Assembly: GCF_022134585.1 (NCBI RefSeq)
Contig: NZ_JAKNCT010000007.1
Location: 1-64,000 of the forward strand
DNA length: 64,000 bases
Direction: 5' to 3'
From: Mesosutterella porci
GTDB taxonomy: Bacteria; Pseudomonadota; Gammaproteobacteria; Burkholderiales; Burkholderiaceae_F
This document shows positions 27,839 through 37,833 of the stretch, piece by piece (positions within the stretch are counted from its first letter, which is position 1; each line of letters starts with the position of its first letter). The notes beneath the pieces were generated by a model that did no database searches, was not told the DNA's origin, and worked only from the letters and a program-made list of their open reading frames with translations. The position numbers were made by a program, and so were the translations under genes.

Positions 27839-28186
27839 CTATCGGGCCTTGCGGCTGGCCTTTTCGACCAGACCAGAAACGCCCTCCCTCCGGGCCAGCT
27901 CCGCAACAACATCCTCGGGGCGCAGCCCATAGCAGGACAGCGCCACCATGGAGTGGAACCACAGATCAGCCACTTCATACACCAGGTGGCTTTTGTCGCC
28001 GGAGCCATTGGCCACGTCCTTGGCGGCCATGATGACCTCCGAAGCTTCCTCGCCGATTTTCTTCAGCATGCCGTCTGGCGCCTTGGAAAACAGCTGCGCC
28101 ACATAGCTTTTCGACGGATCCGCGCCATGCCGCGAGTCAATTGTATCCGCGATTTCTTCCAGTACGCCCGAACAGTCCCTGTTCAT
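27839..28186 (-). CDS. hisE: phosphoribosyl-ATP diphosphatase
   Basis: 115 aa; second step of histidine synthesis, hydrolysing PR-ATP to PR-AMP. The MazG-like helical motif [16 protein letters not shown] and [10 protein letters not shown] hold the acidic metal ligands. It is separate from HisI, unlike the fused enterobacterial HisIE. It begins 2 nt after hisI. Confidence 0.95.
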   Translation of the reverse strand: MNRDCSGVLEEIADTIDSRHGADPSKSYVAQLFSKAPDGMLKKIGEEASEVIMAAKDVANGSGDKSHLVYEVADLWFHSMVALSCYGLRPEDVVAELARREGVSGLVEKASRKAR

Positions 28187-28188
28187 CG

Positions 28189-28599
28189 TTACTCTCCCTT
28201 CGGCCTGTGATGGTACATCTCTTCCGGGTCCTTGAGCACCGGCGAGTCTTCAACCCACCGCAGGCCCCCGTCCTGCTCGGCCAGCCTGCGGAAAAAGCAG
28301 CTTGCATGCCCGGTGTGGCAGGCCACGCCTCCAACCTGCTCAATCTCATACACCAGGGCGTCGCCGTCGCAGTCCAGATAAATGCCGAACACGTTCTGGA
28401 CATTGCCACTTTCCTCGCCCTTGCGCCACAGCCGCGAGCGGGAGCGGGAATAATACACGCCCCGGTGGGTTCTCGCGGTTTCCTCAACTGCCTGCCGGTC
28501 AGCCCAGGCGAGCATCATGACGCGGCCGCTTGCGCGCTCCTGAGCAATGACCGGCACCAGGCCGCGGGAATCAAAACGAATGTCGTCAAGCCAGCTCAT
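28189..28599 (-). CDS. hisI: phosphoribosyl-AMP cyclohydrolase
   Basis: 136 aa; third step of histidine synthesis. Zinc ligands lie in CHTGHASC (Cys94, Cys101) plus a more N-terminal Cys, with magnesium-binding DCDGDA at 76-81. It overlaps the hisF stop by 4 nt. Confidence 0.96.
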   Translation of the reverse strand: MSWLDDIRFDSRGLVPVIAQERASGRVMMLAWADRQAVEETARTHRGVYYSRSRSRLWRKGEESGNVQNVFGIYLDCDGDALVYEIEQVGGVACHTGHASCFFRRLAEQDGGLRWVEDSPVLKDPEEMYHHRPKGE

Positions 28600-29375
28600 T
28601 CCCGGGCCTCCCCTGCAGGCAGGCGCATGCAGATGCCGCGGGATGCCATGTAGCGCTTCGCCTCTTCGATGGTGTATTCGCCGAAATGGAATATGGACGC
28701 CGCAAGCACGGCGTCAGCGCCGCCCTTCAGCACGGCATCAGCAAGATGGCTGAGATTACCCGCACCACCCGAGGCGATCACGGGGATGTCAACGGCCTCG
28801 CTCACCGCCCGCGTCAGGGGCAGGTCAAATCCCGCCTTCGTTCCGTCGGCGTCCATGCTGGTCAGAAGGATTTCTCCGGCCCCGAGGCTCTGCACGCGCT
28901 GCGCCCACTGCACGGCGTCCAGCCCCGTCGGCTTTCTTCCGCCGTGAGTGTAGACCTCCCAGTGCCCGTCGGCCGTCTTCTTCGCGTCGATGGCGCAGAC
29001 AATGCACTGGCTACCGTACAGAGCCGCGGACTCGCCGATCAAATCCGGATTTAGGACGCCTGCCGTGTTAATGGAAATTTTGTCGGCGCCGGCGTTCAAC
29101 AGCCGCCTGATGTCCTCCACGCGGCGCACGCCTCCTCCCACCGTCAGGGGGATGAAGACCTGAGAGGCCACCCCCTCAATGACCGAGAGGATGATATCCC
29201 TCGCATCAGAACTGGCCGTGATGTCCAGAAAGGTCAGTTCGTCTGCCCCTTCCCTGTCATACCGGCGCGCAATTTCAACTGGATCGCCGGCATCCCGGAG
29301 ATCCACAAAATTGGTGCCTTTCACCACCCTTCCGGCGGTGACGTCCAAGCAGGGAATTATTCGTTTTGCCAGCAT
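28596..29375 (-). CDS. hisF: imidazole glycerol phosphate synthase, cyclase subunit
   Basis: 259 aa TIM barrel that works with HisH to make imidazole glycerol phosphate and AICAR. The catalytic acids are Asp11 (CLDVTAG) and the Asp in CAIDAKK near residue 130. It overlaps hisI by 4 nt. Confidence 0.97.
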   Translation of the reverse strand: MLAKRIIPCLDVTAGRVVKGTNFVDLRDAGDPVEIARRYDREGADELTFLDITASSDARDIILSVIEGVASQVFIPLTVGGGVRRVEDIRRLLNAGADKISINTAGVLNPDLIGESAALYGSQCIVCAIDAKKTADGHWEVYTHGGRKPTGLDAVQWAQRVQSLGAGEILLTSMDADGTKAGFDLPLTRAVSEAVDIPVIASGGAGNLSHLADAVLKGGADAVLAASIFHFGEYTIEEAKRYMASRGICMRLPAGEARE

Positions 29376-29400
29376 GGCACACTCCCCGGCGGGCTGTCGA

Positions 29401-30171
29401 TCAAAGCTTGTCGTCGTCTGACACGGGGCCGCCGCCCGTGACGTAATTCAGCGCTTCCCTGAAGTCAAGCGTCCCCTCGTACAGCGCCTTGCCGAGGATG
29501 ACCCCGGAAACACCGTCGGCCTCCGCCTCCATCAGCGACACCACGTCGCCGATGTCTCTCACGCCGCCCGAGGCGATGACGGGCACTGAGGTCGCTGCGG
29601 CGAGCCTTCTCGTAGCCTCCACGTTGACACCGCACAGCATCCCGTCTCTTGAGATGTCGGTGTACAGGAAGAAGGCCGGCCCAAGGTCCGCAAATTTCCG
29701 GGCGATCTCAAGAACGTCCACGCGGGATGTCTTCTTCCACCCGTCGGTCGCCACCCTCCCATCGCGGGCGTCCAGCGAGACGATGATGGCGTCCTGAAAA
29801 GCGCTGCAGGCATTGGCGAGAAAACCCGGCTGCTTGATGGCGGCGGTTCCGATCACTGCGTAGCGCAGCCCCTCGTCCAGATAGTCCTCGATCGTATCGA
29901 GGTCCCGCAACCCGCCCCCCAGGTCAATTTCCATGAGGCCGCCGTAGGAGCGGAGGATCTCGTTGATCACGTCGCGATTGGCAGAGCGGCCGCTGCGGGC
30001 GCCATCCAGATCCACAAGGTGCAGTCTTTTTGCCCCCATCTCAGCCCAGCGATAAGCCATTTCAACCGGGTTTTGGGAATAAACCGTGATGTCTTTGTCC
30101 AAATTGCCCTGTTTCAGGCGGACGCAGGCGCCGTCCTTGATATCGATGGCAGGGATGAGGTCAAGCACTTT
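29401..30171 (-). CDS. hisA: phosphoribosylformimino-AICAR isomerase
   Basis: About 256 aa TIM barrel. The Amadori isomerase acids lie in IPAIDIKDG (Asp9 with the chosen start) and [10 protein letters not shown]-like YTDISRDGM. The GTG at 30171 is preferred because GAAGG lies 6-11 nt upstream and the family starts right before LIPAID. The TTG at 30183 is the far limit. Confidence 0.95.
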   Translation of the reverse strand, partial: KVLDLIPAIDIKDGACVRLKQGNLDKDITVYSQNPVEMAYRWAEMGAKRLHLVDLDGARSGRSANRDVINEILRSYGGLMEIDLGGGLRDLDTIEDYLDEGLRYAVIGTAAIKQPGFLANACSAFQDAIIVSLDARDGRVATDGWKKTSRVDVLEIARKFADLGPAFFLYTDISRDGMLCGVNVEATRRLAAATSVPVIASGGVRDIGDVVSLMEAEADGVSGVILGKALYEGTLDFREALNYVTGGGPVSDDDKL

Positions 30172-30208
30172 TTTCACCTTCAAAGGTAAGAGTCAGAGGA
30201 AGGAAAGA

Positions 30209-30850
30209 TTAAGGATTCCATTGGAGGAAATTCGAATAAAGCCGCAGGCCGTTCCCTGCGCTTTTTTCCGGATGGAACTGGGTTGCAAAGACATTATCCT
30301 TCGCCACCGCGCTGGCGTAAGGCAGGCCGTAGACCGTCATGCCGGTGATGAGGCGAATGTCCTCCGGACTGACGAAGTAGCTGTGTACGAGATAAAACCA
30401 AGCTCCGTCCTCGATGCCGGCCCACAGGGGATGGGCTGCGGCCTGGTAAACCCGGTTCCAGCCCATTTCGGGGACCTTCAGCCTCTCGCCCGTCGACAGC
30501 CGCATGGCGGAAGCCGGAAAGCGGATCACCCGCCCGGGCAGAATGCCCAGCCCCTGGGCATGATCTTCCTCGCTTTCCCTGAACAGCATCTGCATTCCGA
30601 TGCAGACCGCAAACACCGGCTTGGTGGCCAGAGCCGAGCGGACGGCCTCCTCCAGACCTGAGGCCTTAAGGTGCCTCATGCAGTCGCCCATGGCACCCTG
30701 ACCCGGCAGCACGATGCGGTCCGCGCTTCCCACTTCCTTCGGGTCTGAAGAGACCTTCACTTCATCCCCGGACTGCGCGACGGCCTCCAGAGCCTTGGAG
30801 ACCGATCTCAGATTGCCGCTGCCGTAGTCGACGACGATGATTTTTCTCAT
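30209..30850 (-). CDS. hisH: imidazole glycerol phosphate synthase, glutaminase subunit
   Basis: 213 aa class I amidotransferase, with the nucleophile Cys83 in VCIGMQ and the His-Glu pair in QFHPEKS. It supplies ammonia through the HisF barrel. Its ATG overlaps the hisB stop (ATGA). Confidence 0.97.
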   Translation of the reverse strand: MRKIIVVDYGSGNLRSVSKALEAVAQSGDEVKVSSDPKEVGSADRIVLPGQGAMGDCMRHLKASGLEEAVRSALATKPVFAVCIGMQMLFRESEEDHAQGLGILPGRVIRFPASAMRLSTGERLKVPEMGWNRVYQAAAHPLWAGIEDGAWFYLVHSYFVSPEDIRLITGMTVYGLPYASAVAKDNVFATQFHPEKSAGNGLRLYSNFLQWNP

Positions 30851-31443
30851 AGCAGACCTTTTGTGGACGGAATGATCCCCTTCATGCGCGGATCGGGCTC
30901 CACTGCCATCCGAAGCGCCCGGCCGAAGGCCTTGAAGATGCTCTCAGCCTGATGATGAGCGTTTTCGCCGCGCAGGTTGTCGACATGCAGCGTCACCATG
31001 GCGTGGTTGGCAAAGCCCCGGAAGAACTCGCGCACAAGCTGGGTATCAAGTCCACCGATGCTCGGAGCGGTGAAGGCGGCTTCGAAGACAAGGCCGGGCC
31101 TGCCCGAGAGATCCAGAACCACTCGTGAGAGCGATTCGTCCAGCGGCACATAAGCGAACCCATAGCGCCTGACCCCTTTTTTGTCGCCCAGGGCGGAGGC
31201 CAGGACGTCTCCCAGAGCAATGCCCACGTCTTCGACCGTGTGGTGGCCATCCACGTAAAGGTCGCCCTTTGCATGAACCTTCAGATCGACCAGCCCGTGG
31301 CGGGCGACCTGCTCCAGCATGTGATCAAAAAAGCCGATGCCCGTCTGGATGTCCGATTTCCCGGTTCCATCCAGGTCAAGGCTCACGCAGACTTCGGTTT
31401 CCCGCGTTTTCCGGGTCAGTTCCCCTGATCTGGTCGGATTCAT
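30847..31443 (-). CDS. hisB: imidazoleglycerol-phosphate dehydratase
   Basis: 198 aa monofunctional enzyme (no N-terminal histidinol phosphatase domain). The manganese-binding HHxxE motifs are [10 protein letters not shown] and [17 protein letters not shown] precedes the ATG. Histidinol phosphatase must be encoded elsewhere. Confidence 0.97.
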   Translation of the reverse strand: MNPTRSGELTRKTRETEVCVSLDLDGTGKSDIQTGIGFFDHMLEQVARHGLVDLKVHAKGDLYVDGHHTVEDVGIALGDVLASALGDKKGVRRYGFAYVPLDESLSRVVLDLSGRPGLVFEAAFTAPSIGGLDTQLVREFFRGFANHAMVTLHVDNLRGENAHHQAESIFKAFGRALRMAVEPDPRMKGIIPSTKGLL

Positions 31444-31472
31444 GTAGAGTCTCCCCCTCTCTTCGCCGTTTC

Positions 31473-31506
31473 GCGTTCCGCCCGCCGCAGGGCCGGGACG
31501 GAACGC
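31473..31506 (-). other. stem-loop in the hisD-hisB spacer, where hisC is expected
   Basis: GCGTTCCG and CGGAACGC pair around a G/C-rich 18-nt loop in the 78-nt gap between hisD and hisB. No T-tract follows, so it is not a standard terminator. In many Burkholderiales hisC lies in this position. The stem may stabilise mRNA ends or mark the place where the gene was lost. Confidence 0.5.
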
Positions 31507-31521
31507 TGCCGCTGCCGGCCC

Positions 31522-32817
31522 TTACTTTTTCAGACGATAGCAGGCGCTGGTCGCGTGAGCAATCAGGTGCTCGCCGCGCGCCAGTACGTCAGCGATCGGA
31601 GCAAGAACCTGCGCGCCCTGCTCCGAAACGCGGATGATGCTCGTGCGCTTCAGGAAGTCATAAACCCCGAGCGGCGAGGAAAAACGAGCCGTTCTGGAGG
31701 TCGGGAGCACATGGTTGGGACCGGCGCAGTAATCCCCGAGCGCCTCGACGGACCAGCGGCCCAGAAAGATGGCGCCGGCGTGCCGGAGATGGTCAACCCA
31801 CTTCTCCGGGTTTTCAGTGGAGATCTCAAGGTGTTCCGGAGAAATGGTGTCCGCCACCCGGCAGGCCTCTTCAAGATCGCGGGTCACGATGATGGCGCCG
31901 CGATTGGCAAGGCTCTTCTCGATGATCGCCTTGCGGGGCATGGTCGGCAGAAGACGATCAATGGACTTGGAAACCTCCTCGGCGAAGGCCGTGTCCGGCG
32001 TGAGCAGAATCGCCTGGGCCAACTCGTCGTGCTCGGCCTGGGAAAACAGGTCCATGGCGATCCAGTCGGCCGGAGTCTTTCCATCGCAGATCACCAGAAT
32101 TTCAGAGGGGCCGGCGATCATGTCAATGCCGACGCGGCCGAACACATACCGCTTGGCGGCGGCCACGTAGGCGTTGCCCGGCCCGACGATCTTGTCAACG
32201 GCCTCGAGCGTCTTCGTGCCATAGGCGAGGGCGGCGATAGCCTGCGCCCCGCCAATCGTGAAGGCCCGGGAAACGCCTGCAAGATAAGCGGCGGCCAGGA
32301 CCAGCTGGTTGCGCTCGCCGCCCGGGGTCGGGAACACCATCTCAATGCGGGGAACGCCCGCCACGTGGGCCGGCATGGCATTCATCAGCACGGAGGAAGG
32401 ATACGCAGCCTTGCCGCCGGGAACATAAAGGCCCACGGAGTCAACGGCACGGATCCTCTGGCCAAGCACGTCGCCCGCCTCGTCGGTGATGGTCCAGCCT
32501 TTTTCCAGCTGGTGCTCATGGAACACGCGAATCCTGCGGGCGGCCGTTTCAATCGCGTTCTTCTGGTCCGGCGGAAGGCTGTCGAAGGCCGCCTTCATTT
32601 CCTCGCGGCTGACAATAGCCTCGCTCATGTCCTTCAGATTCAGGCGGTCAAAGCGGTTCGTGTACTCAAGAACGGCCTCGTCGCCCCGCCGAGCAACGTC
32701 CTGCACAATCGCCTCGGCCCTGCGCGTGATCTCCGGGTCCACCGAAGCGTCCCGGGCCACCAGCGTCGAAAATCTGGCCTCAAAGTCTTTGTCTGTTGTC
32801 GAAAGTTTCCTAATCAT
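31522..32817 (-). CDS. hisD: histidinol dehydrogenase
   Basis: 431 aa from ATG 32817 (MIRKLSTTD); catalyses the last two steps of histidine synthesis with NAD and zinc. Motifs include [31 protein letters not shown] and SQAEHDE. GTAAGG lies ahead of the ATG, inside hisG, which it overlaps by 8 nt. A longer start at 32844 would overlap hisG more. Confidence 0.96.
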   Translation of the reverse strand: MIRKLSTTDKDFEARFSTLVARDASVDPEITRRAEAIVQDVARRGDEAVLEYTNRFDRLNLKDMSEAIVSREEMKAAFDSLPPDQKNAIETAARRIRVFHEHQLEKGWTITDEAGDVLGQRIRAVDSVGLYVPGGKAAYPSSVLMNAMPAHVAGVPRIEMVFPTPGGERNQLVLAAAYLAGVSRAFTIGGAQAIAALAYGTKTLEAVDKIVGPGNAYVAAAKRYVFGRVGIDMIAGPSEILVICDGKTPADWIAMDLFSQAEHDELAQAILLTPDTAFAEEVSKSIDRLLPTMPRKAIIEKSLANRGAIIVTRDLEEACRVADTISPEHLEISTENPEKWVDHLRHAGAIFLGRWSVEALGDYCAGPNHVLPTSRTARFSSPLGVYDFLKRTSIIRVSEQGAQVLAPIADVLARGEHLIAHATSACYRLKK

Positions 32818-33451
32818 TCTTTTTTGCCTTACGGATATTTTCAATAATCGGTGACAGTTCGGCCTTCTTCAGGCCCATGGAAATCTGATTCACGATCAGT
32901 CTAGAACTGATCGGGGCGATCACCCTCACCTCGCGCATGTTGTTGGCCCGCAGAGTCGCCCCCGTAGCCACAATGTCCACGATGGCGTCGGCCAATCCGG
33001 CGATGGGGGCAAGTTCCATGGAGCCGTAGAGCTTGATCAGATCCACATGAACGCCCTGGCGCGCGAAGTAATCGCGAGCCCACTTCATGAATTTGGTCGC
33101 GATGCGGATCCTCCCGCCGGAGCGCACCAGCCTTTCATAGTCAAAGCCGTTCGGGGCGGCCACGCTCATCCTGCACTTGGCGATCTGCAGGTCGACCGGA
33201 ATAAACAGGCCGTTGCCGCCGTGCTCGTAGAGCGTATCCCATCCGCACACGCCCAGGTCCGCAGCCCCGTACTGAACGTAGGTGGGCACATCCGTCGCAC
33301 GGATCACCACAATTCTCAGGTCGGGACGGTTCGTCGCGATCATGAGCTTGCGGCTTTTTTCTGGATCCTCGGCCGGGAAAATGCCGGCAGCCGCAAGGAA
33401 AGGCAGCGCCTCCTGATAAATGCGGCCCTTGGCCAGCGCCATCGTGATCAT
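32810..33451 (-). CDS. hisG: ATP phosphoribosyltransferase, short form
   Basis: 213 aa, the short HisG-S form: it has the catalytic domains ([19 protein letters not shown] loop [14 protein letters not shown]) but lacks the C-terminal regulatory domain for histidine binding. Short HisG needs HisZ for activity and feedback control. hisZ is not in this window. Overlaps murA by 4 nt. Confidence 0.96.
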   Translation of the reverse strand: MITMALAKGRIYQEALPFLAAAGIFPAEDPEKSRKLMIATNRPDLRIVVIRATDVPTYVQYGAADLGVCGWDTLYEHGGNGLFIPVDLQIAKCRMSVAAPNGFDYERLVRSGGRIRIATKFMKWARDYFARQGVHVDLIKLYGSMELAPIAGLADAIVDIVATGATLRANNMREVRVIAPISSRLIVNQISMGLKKAELSPIIENIRKAKKND

Positions 33452-34701
33452 TCAGACAGTCTCCTGATATTCGCCCCAAGGGCGCTCAACTTCACCTCCA
33501 TCCGATCATAACCGCGATCAAGATGATAAATGCGGTGGACGTCAGACTCCCCCTCGGCCGCCAACGCAGCGATGACCAGTGAAGCCGAAGCCCTGAGGTC
33601 CGTCGCCATGAGCTCCGCCCCCTCAAGCCTGCGCACGCCGTTCACAACTGCCGTATGCCCTTCGACCTGAATGTCCGCCCCCAGGCGCTGAAGCTCAGGA
33701 ACGTGCATGAAGCGGTTTTCGAAAATAGTCTCCGTGATGTGCGAAGTGCCCTCGGCGATGCAGTCCATCGCCATGAACTGCGCCTGCATGTCCGTCGGGA
33801 AGCCAGGATGCGGCTCGGTTCTGACCGAGACGGCCAGGGGGCGCCTGTCCATCCGGATCCTGATCCAGTCCTCGCCTGTGGTGACTTCCGCTCCGGCCGC
33901 CCGCAGCTTATCGAGCACAACGGTCATGTCCGCGGGGCGGGCCGCAGAGAGGAGGACATCACCTCTGGTCGCCACAGCCGCCACGGCGAATGTGCCCGCC
34001 TCGATCCGGTCCGAAACGACAGTGTGCTCCGCGCCGTGAAGCGCCGGCTGACCTTCGATCACGATTCGCGAGGTACCGTCCCCCGTGATTCTGGCCCCCA
34101 TCGCCCGCAGGCAGTTAGCCAGATCGACCACTTCCGGCTCCCTGGCAGCGTTCTCAATGATGGTATCGCCCTCGGCGAGCACTGCCGCCATCATGATGTT
34201 TTCTGTTCCGGTGACGGTCACCATGTCGGTCACTATCTTGCAGCCCTTCAGCCTCTTGCTCTGCAGGTCCACAAAACCGTGGTCTATCTCAACCTCCGCC
34301 CCCATGCGACGGAGGGCCTGGATGTGCTGATCGACGGGGCGCGCCCCGATGGCGCAGCCGCCCGGCAGGGACACTCTCGCCGAACCGAACCGGGTGGCCA
34401 GCGGACAGAGCACCAGAATGGAGGCGCGCATGGTCTTTACCAACTCATAGGGCGCGACCGTGCTGCGGATGTCCGAAGCCTGAAGTATGACGTCCTCGCC
34501 CTCGCGCCGGCACCGGACCCCCATACCGGCCAGAAGCCGAAGCATGGTCCTCACATCGGCCAGATCGGGCACGTTGTGCAGGATCAGATCTTCCGGAGTA
34601 AGAAGGCAGGCCGCCAGAATCGGCAGGGCCGCGTTCTTGGCCCCCGAAATCTTCACCGTCCCGCAGAGACGGCTGCCGCCAATGATCTTCAGCTTTTCCA
34701 T
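33448..34701 (-). CDS. murA: UDP-N-acetylglucosamine 1-carboxyvinyltransferase
   Basis: 417 aa; first committed step of peptidoglycan synthesis. Lys22-Asn23 (SGAKNAALP) bind substrate. The fosfomycin-reactive Cys116 lies in [12 protein letters not shown], so the enzyme should be fosfomycin-sensitive. ATG 34701 is preferred to the in-frame TTG at 34707. It links the mla and his blocks on one strand. Confidence 0.97.
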   Translation of the reverse strand: MEKLKIIGGSRLCGTVKISGAKNAALPILAACLLTPEDLILHNVPDLADVRTMLRLLAGMGVRCRREGEDVILQASDIRSTVAPYELVKTMRASILVLCPLATRFGSARVSLPGGCAIGARPVDQHIQALRRMGAEVEIDHGFVDLQSKRLKGCKIVTDMVTVTGTENIMMAAVLAEGDTIIENAAREPEVVDLANCLRAMGARITGDGTSRIVIEGQPALHGAEHTVVSDRIEAGTFAVAAVATRGDVLLSAARPADMTVVLDKLRAAGAEVTTGEDWIRIRMDRRPLAVSVRTEPHPGFPTDMQAQFMAMDCIAEGTSHITETIFENRFMHVPELQRLGADIQVEGHTAVVNGVRRLEGAELMATDLRASASLVIAALAAEGESDVHRIYHLDRGYDRMEVKLSALGANIRRLSE

Positions 34702-34800
34702 AACCAACCCAAGTTGTGTTTCCGCAGCCCGGTCCGGACCGCCTTAAGTTTATGCGCGTCTTGCCCGCGGGAAGGACGCGCGCCGCTACTCCCGAGCTTC

Positions 34801-35088
34801 TCAGGCCGCTTCAGTCCCGCTCGCCTGCGGCTGAGGATTCAGCAGCCCTTCAACCTCATAGAGCCTGCACAGATCCAGTATTCCGGCCGGAAGCGTCTTC
34901 ACGCGAAACGGCACGCCGGCCTTCTGGCAGCTCCGCTTCCAGTGCAGCAGACAGGCGACCGCCGAAGAATCCCCGCGCTGAACGCCGGAAAAGTCGAACT
35001 CCCCGTCTCCGGCTGCAATGGCGGCGTCACCGGCGGCAATCACCGGCTGAACATTCTTCAGCGTAACGAACGATTCCTTAATTTTCAT
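34801..35088 (-). CDS. mlaB: STAS-domain lipid-asymmetry protein MlaB
   Basis: 95 aa cytoplasmic STAS domain of the Mla phospholipid transporter. The helix GVQRGDSSAVACLLHWKR holds the conserved Asp-Ser pair at the tip of the ATPase-binding helix. It is last in the mlaFEDACB run, 8 nt after mlaC. The short spacer to murA (34702-34800) has no gene. Confidence 0.9.
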   Translation of the reverse strand: MKIKESFVTLKNVQPVIAAGDAAIAAGDGEFDFSGVQRGDSSAVACLLHWKRSCQKAGVPFRVKTLPAGILDLCRLYEVEGLLNPQPQASGTEAA

Positions 35089-35096
35089 ACGCCATA

Positions 35097-35732
35097 TTAC
35101 TGTTTGTGGTTAAGCGCGGAATTCTTGTCGTTCATGGAGGCGATCAGGGCAGGAATGCCGCCGTTGGCAAGGATACTGCCGAACTGAGAATGATAATTCT
35201 GCACCAGCCAGATGCCGCTCACATTGACATCGATGATCTGCCAGCCGTTCGCACCCTTGGCCAGCCTGTAGCCTACATCGACCGGCTTTTCCGTCTTGGA
35301 GACCAGCCGCGTGCGCACGATCGGGGTGGCGCCGGCGGCGCCCCTGCTGGGCACGAGTTCAGCCCGGTAGTCCTTCACGCCGCTGAAGGCTCCGGAATAA
35401 ACTCTTGTGAGCAGATTCCTGAACCCATCTTCGAGCTGCCTGCGCTGATCGGCGGAGGCCTGGCGCCACCGGGGTCCGACTGCCGTACGCGTCATGCGCG
35501 GAAAGTCGACGACCGGGAGAATCCTGTTGGACACGAAGGTCCTGATGCGCGCAGGATCCTCTTTCTTCAGGGCCGGGTCCTTGCGGATGTCCGCAAGCAC
35601 CTGGTTCATCATTCCGACGACCCAAGCCGATGGGTCAGCGTCAGAAGGCGACGCGGCCTGAACCCTCAGGGAGACGAGGCCGAGTAAGGAAACGGGCAGA
35701 ATCTCCGCCACAAATCTGCGTCTTGAAATCAT
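35097..35732 (-). CDS. mlaC: periplasmic phospholipid-binding protein MlaC
   Basis: 211 aa with an N-terminal signal (Arg-Arg-Arg then a hydrophobic core, cleaved near VQAAS). The MlaC/Ttg2D fold is supported by FVSNRILPVVDFPRMTR, FRNLLTRVY and the C-terminal WQIIDVNVSGIWLVQNYHSQF. It carries phospholipids between MlaA and MlaFEDB. Confidence 0.95.
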   Translation of the reverse strand: MISRRRFVAEILPVSLLGLVSLRVQAASPSDADPSAWVVGMMNQVLADIRKDPALKKEDPARIRTFVSNRILPVVDFPRMTRTAVGPRWRQASADQRRQLEDGFRNLLTRVYSGAFSGVKDYRAELVPSRGAAGATPIVRTRLVSKTEKPVDVGYRLAKGANGWQIIDVNVSGIWLVQNYHSQFGSILANGGIPALIASMNDKNSALNHKQ

Positions 35733-35759
35733 AGTTCCTGCATCCTTTCTTCAAAACTC

Positions 35760-36536
35760 TTACTTCGCGGCCGGGGCGGAAGCCTCCGGCTGAGCTGGAG
35801 CCGGGGAGTCGCCCGGGTCTTCAGCAAAAGTGTCTTCCGGCGGCTCGCCGTCGTAGACCAAGTTGCGGCGATACTGCAGGTAGCCGTCGCGCGTCTGGGT
35901 GTACGGATCGACGGCCGTGTCGAGGACCTCGTCCATATCCAGAAGCCTCGCGCGAGTGTCAATGACGTCCACGCCCCAGACCGCCCAGCCCGCCCAGTCG
36001 GGATCCACCCATGTCTGTATGGAGGAGGCCCAGTTGACGCCCTTGCCCACGGTGTCGCGAACCGTCGAGGGCCCGAGGAACGGAATGACGAAATAGGGGC
36101 CATTGCCGATGCCCCAGTAGCCAAGCGTCTGTCCGAAATCCTCGGGCTTCGGGGTGAGGTCGCCCATGCTGGCCACATCAAAGCAGCCCAACAGCCCGAA
36201 TGTCGAATTCACCACAAAGCGCATGAAGGACACGAACGCATTGTTGCCCTTGCCCTGCAGCGCGTTATTGAGCACGTTGCGCGGCTCAGTCAGGTTGTCC
36301 ATCATATTGCTGATGCAGCTGCGCACAGGCTTCGGTGTCACCGTTTCATAGCCCTTGGCCACCGGGCGCATGAAGTACTTGTCAAAGCCCTGGTTGAACG
36401 CAAAGGTCTGGCGGTTCATGGTTTCCCACGGATCCACCGGATTTTCCCCGGAATTTGCGGGCACGCTGACGCACCCGCCCGCCATCAGGGCTGCGGCCAG
36501 CGCACCGACGACAGTCAAACGTTTAAGCGATCTCAT
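35760..36536 (-). CDS. mlaA: outer-membrane lipoprotein MlaA (VacJ)
   Basis: 258 aa lipoprotein, lipobox MAGGC (Cys22). The VacJ domain includes DPWETMNRQTFAFNQGFD, EDFGQTLGYWGIGNGPYFVIPF and GPSTVRD. A Pro/Ala/Glu-rich tail (about 225-258) is low complexity. It removes phospholipids from the outer leaflet of the outer membrane. It overlaps the mlaD stop by 4 nt. Confidence 0.96.
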   Translation of the reverse strand: MRSLKRLTVVGALAAALMAGGCVSVPANSGENPVDPWETMNRQTFAFNQGFDKYFMRPVAKGYETVTPKPVRSCISNMMDNLTEPRNVLNNALQGKGNNAFVSFMRFVVNSTFGLLGCFDVASMGDLTPKPEDFGQTLGYWGIGNGPYFVIPFLGPSTVRDTVGKGVNWASSIQTWVDPDWAGWAVWGVDVIDTRARLLDMDEVLDTAVDPYTQTRDGYLQYRRNLVYDGEPPEDTFAEDPGDSPAPAQPEASAPAAK

Positions 36537-37027
36537 TTCGCAGCCTCCTGATCAGGGGAGCCCCCCTTCTTTTCAGCCGTGTTGAACAGAAACTGACTGA
36601 TCAGGTTCTCCAGGACAATGGAGGACTGCGTCTGCTGGATCCGGTCGTTGTTTTTCAGGTTGCTCTCCTCCGAACCGGCCTCCAGGCCAATGTACTTCTC
36701 ACCGAGAAGACCTGCCGTAAGGATTTTGGCCGAGGTATCGGAAGGGAATTTGTAGTTGCTGTCGATGTCCAGCTTTACAACGGCCTGAAACGTCTGCGGA
36801 TCCAGCGAAATCGATTTCACCCGCCCAACGTTGACCCCCGCGCTGCTTACGGAAGCACGCGGCTTGAGCCCTCCGGCATTGTCAAAAACCGCTGTCACTT
36901 CATAGGTTTTCTGCCCGAAGTTGAGAGAAAGCATATTGCCGGCCTTCAGGGCCAAAAACAACAGAGCCGCTATGCCCAGCAATACAAAAACGCCCACTAG
37001 CAAATCCGTTTTCCTGCTTTGTTCCAT
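36533..37027 (-). CDS. mlaD: MCE-domain lipid transporter subunit MlaD
   Basis: 164 aa with one membrane helix (about 8-27) and an MCE domain (VTAVFDNAGGLKPRASVSSAG). The tail has GLEAGSEESNL, where family members form a hydrophobic pore. MlaD hexamers bind MlaFEB in the inner membrane. It lies 20 nt after mlaE. Confidence 0.96.
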   Translation of the reverse strand: MEQSRKTDLLVGVFVLLGIAALLFLALKAGNMLSLNFGQKTYEVTAVFDNAGGLKPRASVSSAGVNVGRVKSISLDPQTFQAVVKLDIDSNYKFPSDTSAKILTAGLLGEKYIGLEAGSEESNLKNNDRIQQTQSSIVLENLISQFLFNTAEKKGGSPDQEAAK

Positions 37028-37047
37028 TTTTTCATCCGCTATATTCT

Positions 37048-37833
37048 TCAGGCGAACATGAGCGCCGTCATGATAAAGTCAAATCCAAGAATCATCAGCG
37101 ACGAGACAATCACCGTTCTCGTTGTCGCAAGCGATACTCCGGCAGGCGTCGCGCGCGAAGTGAACCCCTGGAAAAGAGCCACCAGCCCGACAATCACCCC
37201 GAACACGACGCTCTTGATGAAACCGTTGCCAATGTCCTCAAAGAGGTCGACCGAGGACTGCATGTGCGACCAGTAGGCACCCGCGTCAGAGCCTATGAGG
37301 ACGACCCCTACCAGCCAGCCTCCCAGAATGCCTACCGCGTTGAAAATCAGGGTGAGGATCGGCACGGAGATCGTCGTAGCGAGAAAGCGCGGCGCCAACA
37401 CCCGCTGGACGGGGTCCACGCCCATCATTTCCATGGCCGAGAGCTGCTCGCCGGACCTCATGAGCCCTATCTCGGCCGTGAGCGACGTGCCGGCCCGGCC
37501 GGCAAACAGAAGCGCAGTCACGACTGGGCCAAGCTCCCTGATCAGCGCGAGCGCGACAAGCACGCCCAGGGCCTCCTCACTGCCGTAGGTGACCAGGATG
37601 TCATAGCCCTGAAGCCCCAGGACGGCCCCGATGAACAACCCGGAAATGGCAATAATCAGCAGGGAACGATTTCCCACAAAGAAAATCTGCTGAGCAAGCA
37701 GCGGCAGCCGCCGCAACGAAGCCGGGCAGCTCCTGAGCACGAGCCAGGTGAGCCTGCCGAAGCGGCCTGCGTAGAGAACTTGATTCACGACCCAGGCGCC
37801 CAGAGACGCGATTTTTTCGGCCAGAGCGTTCAT
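37048..37833 (-). CDS. mlaE: MlaE permease
   Basis: 261 aa, five or six membrane helices. The conserved cytoplasmic stretch IRELGPVVTALLFAGRAGTS and the EIGLMRSGEQLSAMEMMGV segment contact the MlaF ATPase. Its start overlaps the mlaF stop by 4 nt. Confidence 0.97.
   Translation of the reverse strand: MNALAEKIASLGAWVVNQVLYAGRFGRLTWLVLRSCPASLRRLPLLAQQIFFVGNRSLLIIAISGLFIGAVLGLQGYDILVTYGSEEALGVLVALALIRELGPVVTALLFAGRAGTSLTAEIGLMRSGEQLSAMEMMGVDPVQRVLAPRFLATTISVPILTLIFNAVGILGGWLVGVVLIGSDAGAYWSHMQSSVDLFEDIGNGFIKSVVFGVIVGLVALFQGFTSRATPAGVSLATTRTVIVSSLMILGFDFIMTALMFA

Noticed and set aside
31555-32847. A 430-codon plus-strand frame opposite hisD
   Set aside because: Mirror frame of a well-identified gene, low similarity to any family, biased composition.
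33655-35187. A 510-codon plus-strand frame across murA, mlaB and mlaC
   Set aside because: It crosses three confident genes on the opposite strand and has no domain signature.
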